Of a DNA stretch of 64,000 nucleotides, positions 9,170-17,291 are shown piece by piece. A program made the position numbers and the translations under genes. The notes under the pieces were generated by a model. That model did no database searches. It saw only the letters and a program-made list of their open reading frames with translations, and was not told the origin of the DNA. Positions within the stretch are counted from its first letter, which is position 1, and each line of letters opens with the position of its first letter. This DNA is from Roseburia zhanii (lineage in GTDB: Bacteria > Bacillota > Clostridia > Lachnospirales > Lachnospiraceae), in NCBI RefSeq assembly GCF_014287635.1, contig NZ_JACOPH010000005.1:141829-205828 (forward strand). The letters are read 5' to 3'.

Positions 9170-9679
9170 ATGCATACATTTCAACCTTACCCTATTGACA
9201 TGCTTGAATTAAACCCTTTTACAAGAATTGGTACTGACTGGGCTGTTTTATCCGCCGGAAAAGGAGAGAAAATAAACGCTATGACCGTAAGCTGGGGTGG
9301 TCTTGGTGTCCTATGGGGAAAAAATGTCGGTTTTATCTTTGTCAGGGATTCCCGCTATACCAAAGAATTTATCGATCATGGCGATACTTTTTCGCTTACT
9401 TTCTTCCCAAAGGATTTTCATAAGACACCGTTAAAATATTTAGGATCCGTTTCCGGACGTGATGAAAATAAGATTGCTGCTGCACATCTTGGCATTGATT
9501 ATGCAGATGGCATTCCATATATTGACGATGGAAATTTTGTCATCACTTTCCGTAAGTTATCTACAACGCGGATTACTGCAGATGATTTTATCGATCCGAC
9601 TATTGATGATACTTTTTATAAAGATAAAGATTATCATACGATGTATGTTGGAGAGATCCTTCAGGTGCTTGCCAGATAG
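9170..9679 (+). CDS. Flavin reductase-like (split-barrel FMN-binding) protein
   Basis: 169 residues, typical for small flavoproteins of the flavin reductase-like domain family. The N-terminal strand pattern (VLSAGKGEKINAMTVSWGGLGVLWGK) and the FVRDSRYTKEFI...FSLTFFPKDF segment fit the FMN-binding split barrel. RBS AAAGGAG precedes ATG. It is monocistronic and divergent from the two-component operon. These proteins can be flavin reductases, electron carriers or enzymes of uncertain substrate, so a precise reaction cannot be assigned. Confidence 0.85.
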   Translation: MHTFQPYPIDMLELNPFTRIGTDWAVLSAGKGEKINAMTVSWGGLGVLWGKNVGFIFVRDSRYTKEFIDHGDTFSLTFFPKDFHKTPLKYLGSVSGRDENKIAAAHLGIDYADGIPYIDDGNFVITFRKLSTTRITADDFIDPTIDDTFYKDKDYHTMYVGEILQVLAR

Positions 9680-9732
9680 ATATGCAAAGACGATTTTCTT
9701 TTTTTAGTCAAAACTATATTTAGCTATAAAAA

Positions 9733-9780
9733 AAGCCGACCTCCAACCGTTAGATTTTTGATCTGACATTTGGAGGTCGG
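9733..9780 (-). terminator. Rho-independent terminator of the thyA-ilvN operon
   Basis: The 11-base stem CCGACCTCCAA/TTGGAGGTCGG is followed on the minus strand by GC and a run of seven T. It lies 30 bases past the ilvN stop and also faces the convergent flavin reductase-like gene. Confidence 0.85.
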
Positions 9781-9808
9781 TACTATTCTGAATTATTTCT
9801 GAATCATT

Positions 9809-10306
9809 TTACCTGCAGGACGTACTGATCGATTCAATTGCAACCGCTCCGCCCCGTACCACTTCAATCGTCTTAAACTTACTCTTAAGCAGTGCGATCA
9901 ATTCATTATTCCTGCGTTCTGTCAGTTTACACTCTAAGAGCACACTGTCTTTTCCGATATCCGCAACCTGCACATTAAATACCTGTGCGATCTGGAATAC
10001 TTCCTCTTTATCCGCAGTTGTACAGTGCAGTACCTTCGCAAATAAGATCTCTTTCATATGTACCGGCACATTGGTAAGATCGATCACCTTAATGACCTCA
10101 ACCATACGGTTAAGCTGTTTTTTGATCTGTTCAAATGTGATATCATCACTGGTTACACAGATTGTCATACGGGACACTGTTTCATCTTCCGTTGTTCCAA
10201 CTGTAAGACTTTGCAGATTATATGATTTTCCGGAAAAAAGTCCGGAAACTTTTGCTAATACACCTACCTGATTTTCTACATAGAGTGCGATCCATCTGTT
10301 TTTCAT
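9809..10306 (-). CDS. ilvN: Acetolactate synthase small (regulatory) subunit
   Basis: 165 residues, the standard length. The N-terminal ACT domain (residues 4-75) begins RWIALYVENQVGVLAKVSGLFS and includes the valine-binding GxxxS/YN-type loop (SGKSYNLQSLTVG). The C-terminal domain follows. It confers feedback inhibition on IlvB, the catalytic subunit encoded 12 bases upstream. RBS GGAGG is present. Last gene of the thyA-folA-AEC-ilvB-ilvN operon, closed by the terminator at 9733-9780. Confidence 0.95.
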   Translation of the reverse strand: MKNRWIALYVENQVGVLAKVSGLFSGKSYNLQSLTVGTTEDETVSRMTICVTSDDITFEQIKKQLNRMVEVIKVIDLTNVPVHMKEILFAKVLHCTTADKEEVFQIAQVFNVQVADIGKDSVLLECKLTERRNNELIALLKSKFKTIEVVRGGAVAIESISTSCR

Positions 10307-10318
10307 ATCCCATTCCTC

Positions 10319-12040
10319 CTACTTCAATATCATTTCGCTCATAGGATTACCGCTTTTTACCATAGGAAGTACGATCTCATCACTGGCAATGATAAACTCA
10401 ATAATCGTCGGCGCATCTGTGTATGTCTTTGCTTCTTGTAATGCTGCTGTTATCTCTGATTCCTCTGTTACACGGATTGCATGTGCTCCATAAGTCTTTG
10501 CAAACTGCATAAAATCCGGTACATACGGCGGGCACGCTTCATTTGGTCCTTTACAGTTTACCGGACAGCTCTGTCTGCGTCTTAAACAGGTTGCCTCATA
10601 ACGTTTTCCGTAAAATAACTGCTGCATCTGACGCACCATGCCTAAATACTGGTTATTTAAAAGGCAGATGATCACCGGTGCACCTTCTGTCACTGCAGTT
10701 GCCATCTCCTGCATATTCATCTGGAATCCGCCATCCCCCGTGATACAGATAACCGGTTTGTCCGGATTGCCGATCTTTGCACCGATCGCAGCCGGAAAAC
10801 CGAATCCCATCGTACCTAATCCACCGGAAGTAATGAATTTCTTTGTACCGCCAAACTCCAAATACTGGGTTGCCCACATCTGATGCTGTCCTACATCTGT
10901 TGCGATCACAGCCGAATCGAACTCCTGATTGATCGCCTCCATGATCATCTGTGGTGTCATGCCTTTATCCCTGCGCATCTCTAATGGATTCTCTGCATCC
11001 CATGCACGGATCTTCTCGATCCACTGTTTTGTTTTTTTCGGTTCTGCCCATTCTAATAATTTTTCCAAAGCTACTTTGGCATCTGCTACGATCGGTACAT
11101 CTACGACTACATTTCTGGAAATAGATGCCGTATCGATATCAATATGTACGATCTTGGCATTTGGGGCAAATTCATTCAGATCACCGGTGATACGGTCATT
11201 AAACCGTGTTCCGATAGAAAAGAGGACATCACATTCAGATACCGCTTTGTTCGACGCATATTTTCCATGCATACCGCAGTTTCCAACATAATAAGGGCTA
11301 TCCGGCGGCATAGAGCCTTTTCCCATGATGGTCGTAACTACCGGCACTTTCATTTTTTCTGCAAACTGCTGTAATAGTTCTTCTGCGTTTCCGATACGCA
11401 CACCGCCTCCGGCTAAAATAAGCGGCTGCTGTGCTGATTTCAAAAGCTTGTATGCCTTTTTCAACTGTCCGACATGAACACCTTCGTTCGGCTTATATCC
11501 GCGGATATTGACACTCTTTGGATAATCACTATCTCCGGACTGTACCTGAATATCCTTCGGCAGATCGACGATGACCGGTCCCGGTTTACCGGTCTGTGCG
11601 ATATGAAAAGCCATCTTAATGATCTTTCCTAAATCTTTTCTGTCACGTACCGTCACTCCGTACTTTGTCACACTTCTTGTCATTCCAACAATATCTACTT
11701 CCTGAAATGCATCATTTCCGATCAGATTTAACGGCACCTGTCCGGTAAAACATACGAGTGGAATATTATCATAATGTGCATCTGCAAGACCTGTGATCGT
11801 ATTTGTTGCTCCCGGCCCGCTTGTCACTAAGCAGACACCGACTTTTCCTGTGGATTTTGCATATCCTTCTGCTTCATGTATCAAAGCCTGTTCATGGCGT
11901 GGCAGAACTAAACGGATGTCTTCCTGTTTGTATAATTCATCCATCAGATCTGTTACCATACCGCCCGGATATCCAAATATCGTATCAACGCCTTCTTCTA
12001 ATAAGGCTCTTACAAATAATTTTCTTCCTGTTATATCCAT
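10319..12040 (-). CDS. ilvB: Acetolactate synthase large (catalytic) subunit with Cys-rich insertion
   Basis: 573 residues. This ThDP- and FAD-dependent enzyme makes acetolactate or acetohydroxybutyrate for valine, leucine and isoleucine synthesis. The activating glutamate lies in LPRHEQALIHEAEGYA (Glu50). The ThDP-Mg motif is GDGGFQMNMQEM...NN. Near residues 480-506 an extra loop follows YGKRYEAT and carries four cysteines spaced C-x6-C-x3-C-x6-C (TCLRRRQSCPVNC, then EACPP) before the usual PDF segment. Many IlvB proteins lack this loop. Metal or redox binding is possible but unproven. It is 15 bases downstream of the AEC permease gene in one operon. Confidence 0.95.
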   Translation of the reverse strand: MDITGRKLFVRALLEEGVDTIFGYPGGMVTDLMDELYKQEDIRLVLPRHEQALIHEAEGYAKSTGKVGVCLVTSGPGATNTITGLADAHYDNIPLVCFTGQVPLNLIGNDAFQEVDIVGMTRSVTKYGVTVRDRKDLGKIIKMAFHIAQTGKPGPVIVDLPKDIQVQSGDSDYPKSVNIRGYKPNEGVHVGQLKKAYKLLKSAQQPLILAGGGVRIGNAEELLQQFAEKMKVPVVTTIMGKGSMPPDSPYYVGNCGMHGKYASNKAVSECDVLFSIGTRFNDRITGDLNEFAPNAKIVHIDIDTASISRNVVVDVPIVADAKVALEKLLEWAEPKKTKQWIEKIRAWDAENPLEMRRDKGMTPQMIMEAINQEFDSAVIATDVGQHQMWATQYLEFGGTKKFITSGGLGTMGFGFPAAIGAKIGNPDKPVICITGDGGFQMNMQEMATAVTEGAPVIICLLNNQYLGMVRQMQQLFYGKRYEATCLRRRQSCPVNCKGPNEACPPYVPDFMQFAKTYGAHAIRVTEESEITAALQEAKTYTDAPTIIEFIIASDEIVLPMVKSGNPMSEMILK

Positions 12041-12055
12041 TACAATGTCTGCCTC

Positions 12056-13006
12056 CTATATCAATCCTAATGTCTTTAATATAAAGATCCATCCTGTTAA
12101 AGTAAATGCTGCAAGTAACGTGGTCATGACTACAATGCTGGCTGTCAGATCTCCGTCATTGTGCATATTTTTCGCCATAATATAGCAGCTTGGCGTTGTA
12201 GGTGCTGCAAGCATGATCAAAATTGCGATGATCTTCTCTCCGGTAAATCCCATTTTTGCTGCGATCGGGATAAACACAGCCGTCTGCCCGATCAGCTTGA
12301 TAAATGCTGCCACAAGTGTCGGTTTCATTTTTGCTAAGGCTTCTTTTCCCTTAAATCCTGCTCCCATTGCCACAAGTGCTAACGGTGTTGCCAACTTTGC
12401 CACGTTTGCAAGTGTCTTATCGATCATAACCGGAAAATCTAATTTTAACAAAGATGCCGCCATACCGAGTACAATGGCTATGATGATCGGGTTCTTTACG
12501 ATATTGACTGCTGCCTGTCTGATCTTTGAGGTATCTTTTTCCCCTTCTTCCTGTGTGCCTTCAAATGTCAGCACGATCACAGAATAGATATTATATAAAG
12601 GAACGGCTCCGATGATCATAAGCGGTCCCATGACGGAACTTCCATAAATATTATCAATAAATGCAAGCCCCATCACTGCAGCACTGCTCCGAAAAGATGC
12701 CTGCACAAATGCTCCACGCATACTTTTATCTTTCATAAAAAGTTTTGTAAATGCCCAGATGCCAAAGAAACAGATGGAACTTACGATTGCACAGAACAGC
12801 ACGTATCTTAGATCAAATGTTCCATAGATATCTACCGAGGACAAGTCAACAAACAACATCACCGGCAGAGTTACTTTAAAATTAAATCTATTTGCCACAG
12901 TCACGAAATTATCATTTAACATGCCCTGCCGTTTTAATATATATCCTAATACCATGACTAAAAAGATCGGGACTGTCACATTCAGACTGAATATAAAATT
13001 TTCCAT
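12056..13006 (-). CDS. AEC-family (auxin efflux carrier-type) permease
   Basis: 316 residues with about ten membrane helices in two repeats. Typical family segments are VMVLGYILKRQGML at the start and VTLPVMLFVDLSS, with a cytoplasmic, charged central loop (EGTQEEGEKDTSKIR) followed by NPIIIAIVLGMAAS and LATPLALVAMGAGF. AEC proteins export or import organic acids such as malate, or amino-acid-related compounds. It sits between folA and ilvB with gaps of 14-15 bases, so transport of a pathway acid (for example a keto or hydroxy acid) is possible, but no substrate can be read from sequence. Confidence 0.85.
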   Translation of the reverse strand: MENFIFSLNVTVPIFLVMVLGYILKRQGMLNDNFVTVANRFNFKVTLPVMLFVDLSSVDIYGTFDLRYVLFCAIVSSICFFGIWAFTKLFMKDKSMRGAFVQASFRSSAAVMGLAFIDNIYGSSVMGPLMIIGAVPLYNIYSVIVLTFEGTQEEGEKDTSKIRQAAVNIVKNPIIIAIVLGMAASLLKLDFPVMIDKTLANVAKLATPLALVAMGAGFKGKEALAKMKPTLVAAFIKLIGQTAVFIPIAAKMGFTGEKIIAILIMLAAPTTPSCYIMAKNMHNDGDLTASIVVMTTLLAAFTLTGWIFILKTLGLI

Positions 13007-13020
13007 GTTCTCCTCTTTTG

Positions 13021-13512
13021 CTATTTTACTTTCTGATATTTTAAGAAATAAAACTCCAGATCAAAATAGGTCTGTTCCTCACTGTCTGCAACGATCTCCC
13101 AGTCCGGGTTTTCATCGAGATTCGGGAAAAATGCATCTGCTTCATAAGCATAATCGATCTTCGTGATATGTGCAGTATCACATGCATCTAATAACAACCG
13201 GTACACACTTTCTCCACCGATCACATAGATATCTTCGCTGTTATATTTTTGAAGTTCTTCTTCTAATTCTTCTTTGGAATGTACGATCACTGCGTCTTTG
13301 ACCTGATAAGAGTAATCTGTGGTAAGCACGATATTCACGCGGTTCTTTAAAGGAAGTCCGTTTGGAAAACTCTCTAATGTCTTTCTGCCCATGACGACGA
13401 CTTTTCCTGTGGTCGTTTCCCGGAAAAATTTCATATCCGCCGGTATGCTGACTAATAAGCCGTTATCTTTACCGATCGCCCAGTTTTTATCGACTGCTGC
13501 TATTAAATTCAT
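13021..13512 (-). CDS. folA: Dihydrofolate reductase
   Basis: 163 residues. Conserved features are MNLIAAVDKNWAIGKDNGLL (substrate loop), the helix carrying the acidic residue (ADMKFFRETTTGKVVVMGRKTLESFP, NADPH binding) and DIYVIGGESVYRLLL. It regenerates tetrahydrofolate from the dihydrofolate produced by thymidylate synthase, whose gene lies 10 bases upstream. The thyA-folA pairing is classical, while continuation into ilvBN is unusual. RBS AAGGAGG precedes the start. Confidence 0.95.
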   Translation of the reverse strand: MNLIAAVDKNWAIGKDNGLLVSIPADMKFFRETTTGKVVVMGRKTLESFPNGLPLKNRVNIVLTTDYSYQVKDAVIVHSKEELEEELQKYNSEDIYVIGGESVYRLLLDACDTAHITKIDYAYEADAFFPNLDENPDWEIVADSEEQTYFDLEFYFLKYQKVK

Positions 13513-13522
13513 AATATCCTCC

Positions 13523-14371
13523 TTAAACCGCTACCGGAATATTTTTGATCTGCGGTCCTGTCACATAATCTTCTAAACGTACATCATCCGGTGTAAACTG
13601 ATAAAAATCCTTAATCTTTGGATTTAAGTAAAACTTCGGTGCCGGATGCTGTTCTCTTGTGATGAGTTCTTCCACTAACGGGATATGTCTGTCATAAATA
13701 TGTGCATCTGCGATCACATGTACAAATTCTCCCACCTGCATATCACAAACCTGTGCTAACATATGCATAAGGACTGCATACTGGCAGACATTCCAGTTAT
13801 TTGCGGTTAAGATATCCTGTGAACGCTGGTTTAAAATACCATTTAATGTCAGTTTATCTTCGCCTTTTTCCTGTGTCACATTAAAGGTCATGCTGTAAGC
13901 ACATGGATAGAGATTCATCTCATGCAGATCTTCATGCACGTAAATATTAGTCATAATTCTACGACTAAACGGATTATTTTTCAAGTCATAGATCACTCGG
14001 TCTACCTGATCCATCATGCCCTCTTTATACTGATGTTTCACGCCCATCTGATATCCATAGGCTTTCCCGATCGAACCGTTTTCATCTGCCCATTCATCCC
14101 AGACATGGCTGTTTAGATCATGGATATTATTGGACTTTCTCTGCCAGATCCAGAGCATTTCATCGGTACAGCTTTTGATCGCTGTCTTACGCAGTGTCAG
14201 TGCCGGAAATTCCTTTCTTAGATCGTACCGGTTTACCACTGCAAATTTCTTGATCGTATAAGCACTGCTGCCATCTTCCCACTTCGGACGTACTTTCTCG
14301 CCCTCTGTGCTCATACCGTTTTCTAATATATCTTTACACATTTCTACAAATACTTTATCTGCGTAACTCAT
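13523..14371 (-). CDS. thyA: Thymidylate synthase (ThyA type, divergent active-site context)
   Basis: 282 residues. It converts dUMP and methylene-tetrahydrofolate to dTMP. Family landmarks are FPALTLRKTAIKS (phosphate-binding arginine replaced in context), WDEWADENGSIGKAYGYQ, RRIMTN, MNLYPCAYSMTFNV with the catalytic cysteine, GILNQRSQDILTANNWN and HVIADAHIYDRHI. The residue after the catalytic Cys is Ala rather than the His usual in E. coli-type enzymes, and the motif usually read as QRSCD is QRSQD here. The protein is otherwise complete and followed by folA, so it is probably functional. RBS AGGAGG is present. First gene of a five-gene operon. Confidence 0.93.
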   Translation of the reverse strand: MSYADKVFVEMCKDILENGMSTEGEKVRPKWEDGSSAYTIKKFAVVNRYDLRKEFPALTLRKTAIKSCTDEMLWIWQRKSNNIHDLNSHVWDEWADENGSIGKAYGYQMGVKHQYKEGMMDQVDRVIYDLKNNPFSRRIMTNIYVHEDLHEMNLYPCAYSMTFNVTQEKGEDKLTLNGILNQRSQDILTANNWNVCQYAVLMHMLAQVCDMQVGEFVHVIADAHIYDRHIPLVEELITREQHPAPKFYLNPKIKDFYQFTPDDVRLEDYVTGPQIKNIPVAV

Positions 14372-14472
14372 AGAAACCTCCTCTTTCCGCTCATAAATGT
14401 TCTTATATCATGCGAACTGTACCTTTTATTGTACAAAATTTTCAGCAGAAACGCAATGCCTGAAATCTCTGT

Positions 14473-14501
14473 TTTACTTTCTGCTGAATATGTTGTATAA
14501 T
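14473..14501 (+). promoter_or_regulatory. Promoter of the small membrane protein gene
   Basis: TTTACT and a perfect TATAAT are separated by 17 bases, about 70 bases upstream of the start codon at 14572. Confidence 0.6.
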
Positions 14502-14571
14502 AGATGAAAATGTTGTAACTAGACAGGTATTGAATAGTTATGGAAAATGTTGGTAAGGAGATAGCAAAAAC

Positions 14572-14811
14572 ATGAGTCAGGAAAAAGTAGAACGTTATAA
14601 AAAAGAAAAAGCAAACCGTAAACAAACCATGAAAAAAGACAAAGCAAAATCCATCGCTGCACGTACAGCAGGTGTGATCGTCTGCATTGCCTTAATTGGC
14701 TGGATTGGTTATTCAGGATATTCAAAATGGGAAGCAAAACAGCCTGCAAAAACAACGACAGTATCTACCGATGCTCTTTCAGGCTACTTAGATGAACTTT
14801 CTACAGAGTAA
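14572..14811 (+). CDS. Small single-pass membrane protein
   Basis: 79 residues. A strongly basic N-terminus (about 30 residues, many Lys/Arg) is followed by one hydrophobic helix (TAGVIVCIALIGWIGYSGY, about 34-52) and a short Thr/Ser-rich outside tail ending in GYLDELSTE. It has a clear RBS (AAGGAGATAGC), a consensus promoter and a strong terminator, so it is very likely a real gene despite its size. No family is recognised. The layout suggests a type II membrane anchor or accessory protein, and no function can be assigned. Confidence 0.75.
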   Translation: MSQEKVERYKKEKANRKQTMKKDKAKSIAARTAGVIVCIALIGWIGYSGYSKWEAKQPAKTTTVSTDALSGYLDELSTE

Positions 14812-14868
14812 TTACGATCCGATACGATTTTTTATATGCCAATACGATCAGCCGGCAGCGGCATACAG

Positions 14869-14920
14869 AAAAAAAGCTTCTGTTTTACGGAATCCACTTT
14901 CGTAAAACAAAAGCTTTTTT
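14869..14920 (+). terminator. Strong rho-independent terminator
   Basis: A 19-base, nearly perfect stem (AAAAAGCTTCTGTTTTACG with CGTAAAACAAAAGCTTTTT) is followed by T6. It closes the small membrane protein gene and could also act on the opposite strand. Confidence 0.85.
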
Positions 14921-15001
14921 CATACAATGAAACAAAATAAACCCGGCTTTGTGCAATCTGCCAATCCAAAAACCTGAAGCCGCCTATTGACATCCGGATC
15001 C

Positions 15002-15616
15002 TTACAAACGGAATCGCCGTTTGACTGCCTCCACTAAATAATCAGCCGTTCCTTCAATTCCAAGCAGTGTACTGTCGATCATAATGTCCTTATGGTTTTT
15101 ATCATCCGGCAGGTATCCCGCAAAATTCATATGATAAGAATCTCTCGCCTCATCTACGGCTACGATCATCTTACGTGCTTCGTTAATATCCATTTTCAGA
15201 TCTTCCACACAATGCTGTACACGTACTTCATATGGTGCATAGATATAAATATGGATCACATTTTCCATCTCACTTAACGTAAAATCAGAACACCGTCCTA
15301 CAATGATACAGCTTTCTTTTTCAGCTAAAAACTGGATGATATTCTGCTGTGCTTCAAAGATCTTATCCTGTGTAGAACTGATTCCTTTTCCTAATGGAAA
15401 CATCATTCTCGAAAATGGGTTCGCCACGACCTTTTTTGCACTTTCTTCTTCTTCATCGACAACAGAAACCGGCAGGTTTAATTTTTTTGCTGCCTGATCT
15501 ACGATGTCCCTGTCATAATATTCGATCCCTAATTTTTCACTCATCTTTTTTGCGATCGGTCTTCCAAGACTTCCGAACTGTCTGGTGATCGTCACAACAT
15601 ATTTCGTTTTTTCCAT
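15002..15616 (-). CDS. Cytidylate kinase-like family protein
   Basis: 204 residues. The N-terminus has VVTITRQFGSLGRPIAKKMSEKLGIEYYDRDIV, the pattern of the cytidylate kinase-like family (P-loop variant RQFGSLGR in place of GxxGxGK), followed by IIVGRCSDF and a C-terminal ISSTLLG-like segment (DIMIDSTLLGIEG). These proteins are P-loop nucleotide kinase relatives, often next to transporters in Clostridia, and the substrate is not established. It lies 12 bases downstream of the amidohydrolase gene and is the last gene of the NhaC-amidohydrolase operon. RBS AAGGAGG is present. Confidence 0.85.
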   Translation of the reverse strand: MEKTKYVVTITRQFGSLGRPIAKKMSEKLGIEYYDRDIVDQAAKKLNLPVSVVDEEEESAKKVVANPFSRMMFPLGKGISSTQDKIFEAQQNIIQFLAEKESCIIVGRCSDFTLSEMENVIHIYIYAPYEVRVQHCVEDLKMDINEARKMIVAVDEARDSYHMNFAGYLPDDKNHKDIMIDSTLLGIEGTADYLVEAVKRRFRL

Positions 15617-15627
15617 TTTGTTCCTCC

Positions 15628-17247
15628 TTAAACTGCATAGATCTCTTTTCCTTCAAAGATATTGACCACTACTTTTGTATCTTCAATCTGCTCCGTTGGT
15701 ATTTCAAAGAGATTATCGCTTAAAACAATCAGATTTGCCAGTTTTCCTTCTTCTAATGTTCCCATTTCTTTGTCTGCATGATATACCTTTGCCGCTCCGG
15801 TCGTATATGCCTTGAGTGCCTCTGCCATTTCTAAGGTTTCCCATGGGTTGTGGCAGACCACATTTCCTGCATCATCTCTCCTTGTGACTGCGGCATAGAT
15901 CGTCTTAAACGGATCGATCGTCACTACAGGGAAATCGGTTCCGATCGCAATTTCCCCACCTGCACGATGGATCGTTCTGACCGGCCACTCATACTCACAG
16001 CGTTCTGCGCCGATACGGAAAATCTTATCATTATTAGACAAAGTCACATGATACGGCTGCATGGATGGGATCACGCGGAGTTTTGCAAAACGGCCAATAT
16101 CTGCCGGATGGATATTTTCAATATGTTCGATCGTATTAAAAAGTCCTTTCTCACCATTTATTTTAACGGATTCTTCATATATATCAAGTGCCATTCGCAC
16201 TGATCCGTCTGCAATACAGTGTAAACGTACCTGTATTCCGGCTTTATTTGCCGCAATGATCTCCTGCTGCATTTTTTCTTTTGGCCAGAGTGGCAAGCCC
16301 TCACCGCAGGTTTCCGGTTTATCTGTATATGGCTCCAGCAAAAGACCTGTATAGGTTTCTGTGACTCCATCAATAAATCCTTTTAATCCTGCAATATGAA
16401 AATGTGGAGAATCATAATGCTCTTTCATTTTAAAATAAGGTGAAAATTCTGTATATCCGAATAATTTTGTATAAGCATAGACATGTGCGGCAAGTCCTTC
16501 TTCTTCATCGATCTCTTTTAACAGATCATAGCTTTCATAAGTCGCATCCACATAATCATTTGCAAACATTTCACTGACTGCACTGATTCCATAGCTGCTT
16601 AATACTTTCTGGAAGTTTCGATGGATCTTTAATAATTCCTCTTTTGTAAAATCCATAAATTTTTCATTTGCCGGCTCACATGCTGCCGGTTCCATCAACA
16701 GTCCGCTCAATTCTCCATTTTCAAAAGTTCCGATGATCCCATTCGGAAAATCCGGATCCGGCTTGATCTCTGCCTCCTCTAAAGCTTTTGTATTCATCCA
16801 GAAACTGTGGCAGTCTGCACATTGTAAATACACCGGTATATCCGGCAGTATGGCATCTAAGCTTCGCTTGTCCGGCAATGGTGCATTATCCCAGTTTCCT
16901 ACAAACCAGCCGGTTCCACGGATACGTTTCAGATCAGGGTGTGCATCTGCAAACGCTTTTATCATCTCTACACATTCTTCCTGTGACTTACATTCCCCTA
17001 AAGTATCGCAGACATAATCACTTGCCGTTACCGCTCCTGAAAATACATGGGTATGTGCATCCATAAAGGATGGTAAGATCAGTTTATCCCCATAATCTTT
17101 TAATGGATATGCCTGATATTCTTCGCTTTCTGCTGCATCCCATGGCAGGATCTTCTCTATTTTTTTATCCTCGATCATAATTGTCTTTGGTTCCGGTTTA
17201 TCGCTGACTGCATCAAATACCTGTCTGCTTCTTACTATATATTTCAT
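15628..17247 (-). CDS. YtcJ-like metal-dependent amidohydrolase
   Basis: About 539 residues, typical of the amidohydrolase_3 / YtcJ-like family (N-substituted amide or formamide hydrolases of mostly unknown substrate). Metal-site motifs are LPSFMDAHTHVFSG, LRLHCIADGSVRMALDIYEE, NTIEHIENIHP and IAIGTDFPVVTIDPF. The chosen start is MKYIVRSRQVFD with AAAGGA upstream. A GTG at 17295 overlaps the antiporter stop codon and could give a 16-residue-longer form through translational coupling. Cytoplasmic. The context with an NhaC-type antiporter suggests uptake and hydrolysis of one compound class (inference). Confidence 0.85.
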   Translation of the reverse strand: MKYIVRSRQVFDAVSDKPEPKTIMIEDKKIEKILPWDAAESEEYQAYPLKDYGDKLILPSFMDAHTHVFSGAVTASDYVCDTLGECKSQEECVEMIKAFADAHPDLKRIRGTGWFVGNWDNAPLPDKRSLDAILPDIPVYLQCADCHSFWMNTKALEEAEIKPDPDFPNGIIGTFENGELSGLLMEPAACEPANEKFMDFTKEELLKIHRNFQKVLSSYGISAVSEMFANDYVDATYESYDLLKEIDEEEGLAAHVYAYTKLFGYTEFSPYFKMKEHYDSPHFHIAGLKGFIDGVTETYTGLLLEPYTDKPETCGEGLPLWPKEKMQQEIIAANKAGIQVRLHCIADGSVRMALDIYEESVKINGEKGLFNTIEHIENIHPADIGRFAKLRVIPSMQPYHVTLSNNDKIFRIGAERCEYEWPVRTIHRAGGEIAIGTDFPVVTIDPFKTIYAAVTRRDDAGNVVCHNPWETLEMAEALKAYTTGAAKVYHADKEMGTLEEGKLANLIVLSDNLFEIPTEQIEDTKVVVNIFEGKEIYAV

Positions 17248-17291
17248 ATCTTCACCATTCCTTTGTTCTGCTGCTGTATAAACCGTAACGA

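Noticed and set aside
10500-10620. Possible frameshift in ilvB at the Cys-rich loop
   Set aside because: The reading frame is continuous, and both sides match IlvB motifs in register; an insertion is the simpler reading.
11793-12587. Open frames on the plus strand opposite ilvB and the AEC permease
   Set aside because: They are shadows of confidently identified minus-strand genes, with no RBS and no recognisable domains.
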